Part shown: piece by piece, positions 18,497-25,419 of the stretch
Numbering within the stretch: the stretch's first letter is position 1
Layout of the letters: the number at the start of each line of letters is the position of its first letter
Source of the DNA: JAIRTY01 sp050257395
GTDB taxonomy: Bacteria; Actinomycetota; Actinomycetes; Streptosporangiales; Streptosporangiaceae
Direction: 5' to 3'
DNA length: 44,012 bases
Assembly (NCBI GenBank): GCA_050257395.1
Contig: JBLMWU010000257.1
Span: 1 to 44,012 of the forward strand
Program-made: the position numbers and the translations under genes
The notes under the pieces: generated by a model
What the model was told of the DNA's origin: nothing
The model's input: the letters and a program-made list of their open reading frames with translations, nothing else
The model's database searches: none

Positions 18497-19867
18497 ATGG
18501 TCGAAGTGCTGCCGGTCGAAACGCCCACCCTCGGCGACCGCAGCTACCTGGTGCACGACGGCCGGGTCGCGCTGGTCGTCGACCCGCAGCGGGACATCGA
18601 CCGCATCACCGCCCTGGCCGCGGCCGAGGGGGTGCGGATCACGCATGTGGCCGAGACCCACATGCACAACGACTACCTCACCGGCGGCCTCGCGCTCAGC
18701 CGGCTGACCGGCGCGGCCTACCTGGTGAACCGCGCGGACCAGGTCGGCTTCGACCGCACCCCGGTCGGCGACGGCGACGAGATCGCCATCGCCGACGGCG
18801 TGGCCCTGCGGGTGATGTCCACCCCCGGGCACACGTTCAGCCATCTGTCCTACGCGCTCGCGGCGGGCGGCGAGGTGACCGGGGTGTTCACCGGCGGCTC
18901 CCTGCTCTACGGCTCGACCGGGCGGACCGACCTGCTCGGCCCGCAGCACGCCGAGACCCTCGCCCGGGCCCAGCACGCCTCGGCCCGGCGGCTCGCCCGG
19001 GAGCTGCCGGAGTCGGCGCTGCTCTACCCGACCCACGGGTTCGGCAGCTTCTGCTCGGCCACCCAGGCGGAGGCCAGCTCGTCCACCATCGGGCGCGAGA
19101 AGCGGGTCAACCCCGCGCTCACCCTGGACGAGCAGGCGTACGTGCACACGCTGCTGACCGGGCTGGACGCGTGGCCCGCCTACTACGCGCACATGGGCCC
19201 GGCCAACCTGGCCGGCCCGGGAGCCGCGGACCTGGCCCCGCCCGAGCCGGCCGACCCGGCCACCCTGCGGCGGCGGATCGAGGCCGGGGAATGGGTGGTG
19301 GACCTGCGCGACCGGGTGGCGTTCGCGGCCGGCTTCCTGCCCGGCTCGGTCTGCTTCCCGCTGGACGGCAGTTTCGCCACCTACCTGGGCTGGGTGATCC
19401 CGTGGGGCAGCCCGGTCACCCTGCTCGGGGAGTCCCCGGAGCAGGTCGCGCAGGCACAGCGGGAGCTGGCCCGGATCGGCTTCGACCGGCTCGCGGGCGC
19501 GGCCACCGGGCGGCCGGAGGGCTGGGCGGGCGGCCGGCCGCTGGCCACGCTGCGCCGGGCCAGGTTCACCGACCTGGCCGCGGCGCTGGCGGCCGGGAAC
19601 GGCCACCGGCCGGTCGTGCTGGACGTGCGGCGGACCCTGGAGTGGACCGAGGCCCACATCCCTGGCGCGGCCCACATTCCGCTGCACGAGCTGCCCGGGC
19701 GGCTCGCCGAGGTCCCGCCGGGCGAGGTGTGGGTGCACTGCGGCGCCGGCTACCGGGCCGCGGTGGCCGCTTCCCTGCTCGCCGCGGCGGGCCGGTCCGT
19801 GGTCAGCGTGGACGACGAGTTCGTGAACGCGGCTGGCGCGGGGCTGGAGCTGGTGCCCGGGCGCTGA
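18497..19867 (+). CDS. MBL-fold persulfide dioxygenase-like enzyme with two rhodanese domains
   Basis: 456 residues. The metallo-beta-lactamase part (1-~240) has the ETHE1-like metal motif THMHNDY (His55, His57, Asp59), a later PGHTFSH and FTGGSLLYGSTGRTDL. Two rhodanese modules follow. The first (about 255-345) lacks a catalytic cysteine: the loop reads LLGES. The second (about 365-450) has VHCGAGYRA with the active cysteine. Fused enzymes of this kind oxidise glutathione-type or other low-molecular-weight persulfides to sulfite and move sulfane sulfur. In actinobacteria the thiol is probably mycothiol (inference). The ATG at 18497 has GGGAGGGA ahead. Probably controlled by the divergent GntR protein. 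Confidence 0.88.
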   Translation: MVEVLPVETPTLGDRSYLVHDGRVALVVDPQRDIDRITALAAAEGVRITHVAETHMHNDYLTGGLALSRLTGAAYLVNRADQVGFDRTPVGDGDEIAIADGVALRVMSTPGHTFSHLSYALAAGGEVTGVFTGGSLLYGSTGRTDLLGPQHAETLARAQHASARRLARELPESALLYPTHGFGSFCSATQAEASSSTIGREKRVNPALTLDEQAYVHTLLTGLDAWPAYYAHMGPANLAGPGAADLAPPEPADPATLRRRIEAGEWVVDLRDRVAFAAGFLPGSVCFPLDGSFATYLGWVIPWGSPVTLLGESPEQVAQAQRELARIGFDRLAGAATGRPEGWAGGRPLATLRRARFTDLAAALAAGNGHRPVVLDVRRTLEWTEAHIPGAAHIPLHELPGRLAEVPPGEVWVHCGAGYRAAVAASLLAAAGRSVVSVDDEFVNAAGAGLELVPGR

Positions 19868-19923
19868 GCGGCCCGCGGCGGGCGCCGGGGCCCGCCCGGG
19901 CGGCCGGATCCGGCGGGTGGCGC

Positions 19924-21480
19924 TCAGCCGAGCCCGGCGAGGAACGCCAGGTACGCCTGCGATTGCGGCTGCTCGCGCCAGCTGGCGAGCTGGCGGCGGC
20001 CGTAGCTGCGCAGCGCCGGCACGGCGAACGCGTGCTCCAGGCGGGCCCGGTCCGCGCCCGGCACCGCCTGCGCCAGGCCGTCCCGCAGTTCCTGCCAGCG
20101 GTGGCGGATGAGGAGCCGGGACAGGGCCGGGAACCGGCTGGTGAACTCGCCGCGGGTGGCGAGCCGGGCCAGCGTGGGGGCGCTGCGCAGGGCCGCGGCG
20201 ATGGCCGGCAGCGCGATCCGCCGCCGGGAGTAGAAGTTCTCCATGGCGCCCCCCACGGCGAGCTGCATCTCGTAGGGGCGCGCCCGGGCTGGCCGCATCA
20301 CCTCGTGGTGGCCGTCATACAGCGACCAGTCGCCGGTGAGGATGCGGCCGCTGGCCCGCACCCGCTCATACAGCCGGGTGCCCGGCAGCGGCGTCTCCAG
20401 CATGATCTGGATGGTGTCGATCCCGTGCCGCCGGGCGAAGCTGGCGATCTGGCCGGCCTGCGACGCCTCGTCGGCGTCCGTGCCCGCCACGAACATCCCG
20501 TGCACGGCGATGCCGTGCTCGTGGAACAGCCGCACCGACTCGACGATGTCGCGGACCTGGAGCTTCTTGTTCATCTCCGCGAGTGCCTCGTCGGAGGTGC
20601 TCTCGAAGCCGACCATGACCATCTGGCAGCCGGCCGCCTTCATCAGGGACAGGAAGGCGTGGTCCGGCTCGCGGGCCGAGCCGGCCGAGAACACGGTCTC
20701 GGCGCGCACCTGCGCGTACCAGTCCGGGGTGAGGCCGGTCTCCACCATCATCCGCAGCAGCTCGCCGGTGCGCTGCTTGCTGACCACGAAGTTGTCGTCG
20801 CTGAAGAAGACCCGCTTCGCGTCCAGGGCGGCGAGCTCGAGCAGCACGTGGACGTTGCGGCGGTACCGCACCCGGCGCGAGAACATGGCGGTGACGGAGC
20901 AGAAGTCGCAGTCGAACGGGCAGCCCCACTGGGTCATCACCGGCGTGAGCGGCATCCGCGCGCTGCCGGCGATGAGCGACAGGTCCGGGGCGGGCAGGCT
21001 CTCGAACTCGGCCTGGGAGCAGCGGGCGCGCGCCGGGTTGTGGTGGCGCCGCCCCGAGGGCTCCCGCCAGGACAGGCCGGGGATGCCGGACAGCGGCCGG
21101 CCCTGCCCGATCGCCTCCGCCAGCTCGGCGATCGCCCGCTGGCCCTCGCCGCGGACCACGAAGCTGGCATGCTCCAGCGCCTCGTCCGGGAGGAAGGTCA
21201 CGTGCGGCCCGCCCAGCACCACCGGCACGCCCGCCGCCTCGAACTCGGCGGCGAGCTGGTAGGCGGCCGGCTGCGTCGAGGTGGTGGCGGAGATGCCGAC
21301 CAGGTCGGCCGCCAGGCAGTCGGTCACGTCGGCCGGGGCGATCACCTCGCAGTAGCAGCGCACGTCGTGGCCGGCCTCGGCCAGCACGGCGCCCATGAGC
21401 GGGGTGCCCAGCCGCGGCAGCCTTGTGTGGTCGTAGACGTGGTGGCCGGGCGGGGCCGGCTCGATGAAGCGGATGCGCAC
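19924..21480 (-). CDS. B12-binding-domain radical SAM enzyme, substrate unknown
   Basis: 518 residues. An N-terminal cobalamin-binding-type Rossmann domain covers about 1-130 (ADLVGISATTSTQPAAY, VVLGGPHVTFLP, VVRGEGQRAIAEL). The radical SAM core has CPFDCDFC (Cys187, Cys191, Cys194), followed by VFFSDDNFVVSKQRT and VGFESTSDEALAEMNKK. The C-terminal ~130 residues are helical. Class B enzymes of this layout perform methylations, ring contractions or other radical steps on lipids, tetrapyrroles or natural products. The sequence does not allow a choice. Its start at 21480 faces the Rrf2 gene across 244 bp, so the iron-sulfur regulator may control it. Confidence 0.85.
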   Translation of the reverse strand: MRIRFIEPAPPGHHVYDHTRLPRLGTPLMGAVLAEAGHDVRCYCEVIAPADVTDCLAADLVGISATTSTQPAAYQLAAEFEAAGVPVVLGGPHVTFLPDEALEHASFVVRGEGQRAIAELAEAIGQGRPLSGIPGLSWREPSGRRHHNPARARCSQAEFESLPAPDLSLIAGSARMPLTPVMTQWGCPFDCDFCSVTAMFSRRVRYRRNVHVLLELAALDAKRVFFSDDNFVVSKQRTGELLRMMVETGLTPDWYAQVRAETVFSAGSAREPDHAFLSLMKAAGCQMVMVGFESTSDEALAEMNKKLQVRDIVESVRLFHEHGIAVHGMFVAGTDADEASQAGQIASFARRHGIDTIQIMLETPLPGTRLYERVRASGRILTGDWSLYDGHHEVMRPARARPYEMQLAVGGAMENFYSRRRIALPAIAAALRSAPTLARLATRGEFTSRFPALSRLLIRHRWQELRDGLAQAVPGADRARLEHAFAVPALRSYGRRQLASWREQPQSQAYLAFLAGLG

Positions 21481-21681
21481 GCAGCAGCTCCTTCCGCGGG
21501 GCGGCTGCCCGGCGGCAGGCGGCCGCGCCGGGCGGTCATGCCGGGCGGCGCCCCGCTGGCACGGCCGGCGTGGTCCTCCTCCAGTGCCGTGGTCAGTGCC
21601 GGCGCGGGCGCCGCCCGAGTCGTGCGGCCCTACCCGGTGCCCGTATTCTGGTCAACTGTCCGACTTATTGTCAAGTGAGTC

Positions 21682-21718
21682 GCTAAACATTTAGCTGCAC
21701 GCGGCGGGTGACTACACT
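21682..21718 (+). promoter_or_regulatory. Palindrome and likely leaderless promoter of the Rrf2 gene
   Basis: A perfect inverted repeat, GCTAAA-CA-TTTAGC, occupies 21682-21695. A -10-like TACACT at 21713-21718 lies seven bases before the GTG at 21725, which would place the transcript start at or next to the start codon (a leaderless mRNA, common in actinobacteria). The palindrome then covers the -35 position, as expected for autorepression. The half-sites equal those at 245-273. Confidence 0.5.
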
Positions 21719-21724
21719 TGCGCC

Positions 21725-22621
21725 GTGAATGTGACGCTGTCTAAGCGGGGCGGCTACGCCACCCGCGCGGCCATCTGCCTGGCCCGGGCCTATCCGGCCG
21801 GCCGGCCCAAGAAGCTGCGCGAGATCTCGGCGGAGATGGACATCCCCCGCACCTTCGTCTCCCAGATCCTGGGCGACCTGGTGCACGCCGGGATCGCGGT
21901 CTCGTCGTTCGGCCGGGACGGCGGCCACCGGCTGGCCCGGCCGCCGGAGCAGGTGAGCATGGCGGAGGTCATCGAGGCCGCGGAAGGCCCGCTGGCCTCC
22001 GAGCGGTGCGCGCTCGGGGACGGGCCGTGCCGCTGGCAGGCGGTGTGCCCGCTGCACGAGACCATGACCATGGCCACGGCGGGGCTGCGGGAGGTGCTGG
22101 CGGCCACCACCGTCGCGATGGTCGCCGAGCGGGACGCCGCCATCGAGGCCGGGACCTACCCGGTACCCGCCGACGCGCACCCGCACGCGGCCACCGTCCA
22201 GATCGCCGACTCGGTGCAGGTGGAGCTGCCGGCCCCCACCGTGGCCGGGCGCATGCGGGCGGGCGGCAGCTGGCTCACCCGGCACGCCGAAGCGTGCGAC
22301 GACGAGGAGCAGCCGGCCAGGGCCGGCTGGCTGGGCCGGACCGTGGCGGTCCAGCTCGGCGCCGAGACCGGCGACGGGGACAGCCTGGAGCTCCCGCTCA
22401 TCTGGGAGGCGTCCGGCCCGCTCGGCCTGTTCCCTCGGTTCGAGGGCGGGCTGCGGCTGACCGCGCTGGACCCCGAGCGGTGCGAGCTGAGCCTGGCCGG
22501 CCGCTACCGCCCGCCGCTGGGAAAGGCGGGCCAGCTGCTGGACGAGGCGCTGCTCGCCCGGGCGGCGCGGGCGACCCTGCGCGCCTTCCTGCGCCGGATC
22601 GCCCGGGAGCTGGAGGCCTGA
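21725..22621 (+). CDS. Rrf2-family iron-sulfur regulator fused to an SRPBCC-like domain
   Basis: 298 residues, about twice the family's usual ~150. Residues 1-135 are a standard Rrf2 winged helix (LREISAEMDIPRTFVSQIL, GRDGGHRLARP) with Cys95, Cys102 and Cys108 (C-x6-C-x5-C), the position of the iron-sulfur cluster in IscR, NsrR and RsrR. The extra C-terminal part (about 180-298) has the pattern of actinobacterial SRPBCC-type lipid- or ligand-binding proteins: VAVQLGAETGDGDSLELPL, a GPLGLFPRFEG turn, LSLAGRYRPPLG and a long terminal helix. It could sense both a cluster state and a hydrophobic ligand. The start is a GTG. Divergent from the radical SAM gene. Confidence 0.82.
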   Translation: MNVTLSKRGGYATRAAICLARAYPAGRPKKLREISAEMDIPRTFVSQILGDLVHAGIAVSSFGRDGGHRLARPPEQVSMAEVIEAAEGPLASERCALGDGPCRWQAVCPLHETMTMATAGLREVLAATTVAMVAERDAAIEAGTYPVPADAHPHAATVQIADSVQVELPAPTVAGRMRAGGSWLTRHAEACDDEEQPARAGWLGRTVAVQLGAETGDGDSLELPLIWEASGPLGLFPRFEGGLRLTALDPERCELSLAGRYRPPLGKAGQLLDEALLARAARATLRAFLRRIARELEA

Positions 22622-22927
22622 AGGGTCAGCGGGGTGGACCCGGCCGCCGGGGGAAGGGACCCGGCCGCCGGGCCCGTGCCGCGGAGCCCGGCGGCTGCGC
22701 CGCCGGAGTCCGGGCAGCCGGAGGTTCCCCGCCAGCGGAATCGCCGCAGCCGTGGAACCCGGCCCCGCCGGGCGCGATGCGCAGCGGCGGAGCCGGGCTT
22801 GCCGGTGTCACTTAGCCGGGCCCCACATGTGCTGCCATTCTCACCGGGACCCCGCGCTGAATAACCCCATTCGGATAATCCCCGGACAAAGCCAGACAAC
22901 TCTCCGGCCCTGCCCGGGGCACCCGGC
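22622..22927. other. Convergent intergenic region with tandem repeat and hairpin
   Basis: 306 bases between the ends of the Rrf2 and APC permease genes; no gene seen. GGACCCGGCCGCCGGG is repeated at 22636-22651 and 22657-22672 (21-bp period), each copy self-complementary. A perfect 8-bp stem with a 3-base loop, CCGGCGGC-TGC-GCCGCCGG, lies at 22688-22706 and probably ends transcription from the left. The rest, nearer the permease, shows nothing. Confidence 0.55.
22688..22706. terminator. Hairpin downstream of the Rrf2 gene
   Basis: Perfect inverted repeat with 8-bp all-GC arms and a TGC loop, 67 bases past the Rrf2 stop and in the gap between convergent genes. There is no T-run, so it is a terminator candidate by structure and position only. 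Confidence 0.5.
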
Positions 22928-24412
22928 CTATTCGTCGGCGACGATGGACCCGACCCGGCCCGCGAGGGCGGGGTCACGCCGGTTGAGCACGAAGGCGTAG
23001 CTGACCGCGAGCACGACCACCGCCAGCGCCGCGTACGGGAACCAGTTGTACGGGGTGGGCTGGCCCGGCTTGGCCAGGTAGTAGAGCGGCACGATGATCG
23101 CGGCCGCGCCCAGCACCGGCAGCACCGCGTGCTTGACGGCGCTGAACTCCGACGGCCGGTACTTGCGGTAGTAGAAGGGCAGCGCCAGGTTGGCCAGCAG
23201 GTACACGACCAGCACCAGGATCGTGCCCATGGTGGAGGACTCGAAGAAGAAGTTGATCGGGTCCAGCGCCCCGCCGCCGGTCTTGCCGAACAGCACGTGC
23301 CCCAGGGCCCAGCAGCCGATCACCGCCGCGGAGATGCCGACGAACAGGAAGATGGCGTTCACCGGCGTGCGGCGGGTGGTGTGCACGCCGCCGATCCAGC
23401 GCGGCAGCAGCCCTTCCCGGCCCGCGTTGAACACCAGCCGCGCCTGCGAGTTGCTGCCCGCGATGAGCGCGCCCAGGGTGGAGGTCAGACCGGCCAGGTA
23501 GGCGAAGAACGCCAGCACGCCCAGGGTGGAGTCGGCCATCGAGATGAACGGGATGGGCGCCTTGCTGAGCTTGTCCACGTTGTAGCCGAAGCCGCTCACC
23601 GTGGCGTAGGCGAAGACCAGGTAGCTGATGCCCATGATCAGGATGGAGGTGAACACGGCCCGGGGCACGTTGCGGCGCGGGTTGTCGGTCTCCTCCGCCA
23701 GCGCGGCCGAGTTCTCCCAGCCGATGAAGATGTAGACCGCCAGCGGGAAGCCCGCCGCCAGCCCGGACATGCCGTTGGTGATGTGGCTGGGCTCGAACGG
23801 GGTCAGCGACAGGTGCCCGCCGTTCTTGATCAGCGAGGCGACCGAGACCACGACCAGCACGAGCATCTCGAACGCGAAGAAGAACCCGGCGATCTTGGTG
23901 GAGATGCTGACGCCGCGGATCATCATCGCCACCGCGCCCGCGGTCAGGATCACCGTGAGGTAGCCCCACGGGATGTCCACGTGCGCGTAGCGCTGGAGGG
24001 TGAGGGACAGGAAGCCGCCGGAGATGGCGATCACCGAGGACATCGCGATGATGTAGCCGAGCCCGGCCAGCAGGGCGGTGGTGACGGCGCTGGTGCCGCC
24101 GAACGCCTTGCCCACGAAGGTGATGAAGCCGCCGGTGGACGGCTGGGCGCGGGAGAACTGCGCCAGCGTGTTGCCCAGCAGGGCGATCGCGACCAGGGCG
24201 GCCACGATGGTGAGGGGCGAGGCCACCCCGGCGGTGATCGCCAGCAGGCCGAACCCGAAGTAGAAGCTCATGGCCGGGCCGATGTTCGCCATCGTGGCGG
24301 CCGAGATGTCCATGATCCCGAGGACGCCCCGGTGCAGCCGGTGCTCGTGACCCACGATGCCGACGGCCGGGCTCTTGCTCTCCTCGAACGGAACGGGTTC
24401 AGCGCTGCTCAT
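22928..24412 (-). CDS. APC-superfamily amino acid permease
   Basis: 494 residues with about twelve hydrophobic helices, starting near residue 30 after a polar N-terminus. The first helix carries the APC signature GIMDISAATMANIGPAMSFYF, and FIGWENSAALAEETDNPRRNVPRA marks the helix 6-7 loop. This family imports amino acids or amines in symport with protons; the substrate cannot be assigned. The ATG at 24412 follows GGAGG. It is separated by 113 bp from the upstream ABC genes and appears to be a single-gene unit. No riboswitch is visible in its leader. Confidence 0.88.
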   Translation of the reverse strand: MSSAEPVPFEESKSPAVGIVGHEHRLHRGVLGIMDISAATMANIGPAMSFYFGFGLLAITAGVASPLTIVAALVAIALLGNTLAQFSRAQPSTGGFITFVGKAFGGTSAVTTALLAGLGYIIAMSSVIAISGGFLSLTLQRYAHVDIPWGYLTVILTAGAVAMMIRGVSISTKIAGFFFAFEMLVLVVVSVASLIKNGGHLSLTPFEPSHITNGMSGLAAGFPLAVYIFIGWENSAALAEETDNPRRNVPRAVFTSILIMGISYLVFAYATVSGFGYNVDKLSKAPIPFISMADSTLGVLAFFAYLAGLTSTLGALIAGSNSQARLVFNAGREGLLPRWIGGVHTTRRTPVNAIFLFVGISAAVIGCWALGHVLFGKTGGGALDPINFFFESSTMGTILVLVVYLLANLALPFYYRKYRPSEFSAVKHAVLPVLGAAAIIVPLYYLAKPGQPTPYNWFPYAALAVVVLAVSYAFVLNRRDPALAGRVGSIVADE

Positions 24413-24525
24413 TCACGCCTCCACGCGCGGTTGCCTCATGATCGGGCTGCGCAGAACGTAGCCCCTCGCGCCGGATAACACAAGCAACAAAAGGGACGTT
24501 CACCCCAAGCCAGCCCTCGCCACCC

Positions 24526-25419
24526 CTACGAGACGATGTCCTTGCCGCGGAAGCGGCGGAAGGCCAGCGCGAGCAGGATCAGCGCGTAGGAGACCGAGAT
24601 GGCGGCGCCCTCGATCATGCTGTTCCAGGACACCTGCGGCTGCAGGGCGCTGAGCCAGGAGAACTGCCAGTGGGTCGGCAGCAGCTGCCGCCAGCCGCCC
24701 AGGGCGGTCACCGCGTCGAGGATGTTGCTGACGATGACCAGGCCGACCGCGCCGCCGACAGCCCCCAGCGGGGAGTCGGTGGAGACCGACAGCAGGAACG
24801 CCAGGCCCGCCACGACCAGCTCGGTGACCAGGACATAGGCCAGGACGATGCCGAGCCGGGCCAGGGCGGTGCCGGTGGGCAGGTCGACCAGGGTGCCGGG
24901 CAGGCGCAGCGGGTGCCAGCCGAACACGATGGTGCCGGCCAGCAGGGCCATGGCCGGGAAACTGACCACCCCCACCGCCGCGTAGCCGAGCGCGACCACG
25001 AGCTTCTGGCGCAGCAGCCGGGCGCGGGGCACCGGGGCCGCCAGCAGATAGCGCAGCGACGACCAGCCCGCCTCGCTGGCGATGGTGTCGCCGCAGAACA
25101 GCGCGACGGCGACCACCAGCAGGAAGCCCGCGGAGGCGAAGAAGCTGAAGGCGGCGAAGTTGAGCCCGCCGGTGGTGGCCAGGTCCACCAGCCCGGGCGC
25201 GCCGCTGCCGGGCTGCGGCGGGCCGCCCAGCTCGAACGCGCCGACCAGGATCCACGGCAGCACCAGCAGGATCCCGAACGCCACCATGGTCCGGCGGCGG
25301 CGCAGCTGGCGGATGAACTCCACCCGCAGCGGCAGGGTGCGGCGCGGCGAGTAGCCGGGGGCGCTGGCCGCTGCCGGGTCCGGGCCGGCCGCGGCGGGCG
25401 TGCTCACATCAGCGCTCAT
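24526..25419 (-). CDS. ABC-2 type transporter permease
   Basis: 297 residues with six hydrophobic helices (about 47-66, 90-118, 140-168, 183-210, 217-236, 272-292) and a polar, proline-rich N-terminus. The layout, with LRYLLAAPVPRARLLRQKL after helix 2, is that of ABC-2 permeases which pair with a separate ATPase. Its start overlaps the end of the upstream hydrolase-ATPase fusion gene by 11 bp, so the two are translationally coupled and form one exporter. The cargo is unknown. Confidence 0.88.
   Translation of the reverse strand: MSADVSTPAAAGPDPAAASAPGYSPRRTLPLRVEFIRQLRRRRTMVAFGILLVLPWILVGAFELGGPPQPGSGAPGLVDLATTGGLNFAAFSFFASAGFLLVVAVALFCGDTIASEAGWSSLRYLLAAPVPRARLLRQKLVVALGYAAVGVVSFPAMALLAGTIVFGWHPLRLPGTLVDLPTGTALARLGIVLAYVLVTELVVAGLAFLLSVSTDSPLGAVGGAVGLVIVSNILDAVTALGGWRQLLPTHWQFSWLSALQPQVSWNSMIEGAAISVSYALILLALAFRRFRGKDIVS

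Noticed and set aside
18454..21678. 1074-codon plus-strand frame across two genes
   Set aside because: It spans the MBL-rhodanese gene out of frame and the radical SAM gene in antisense; no family features.
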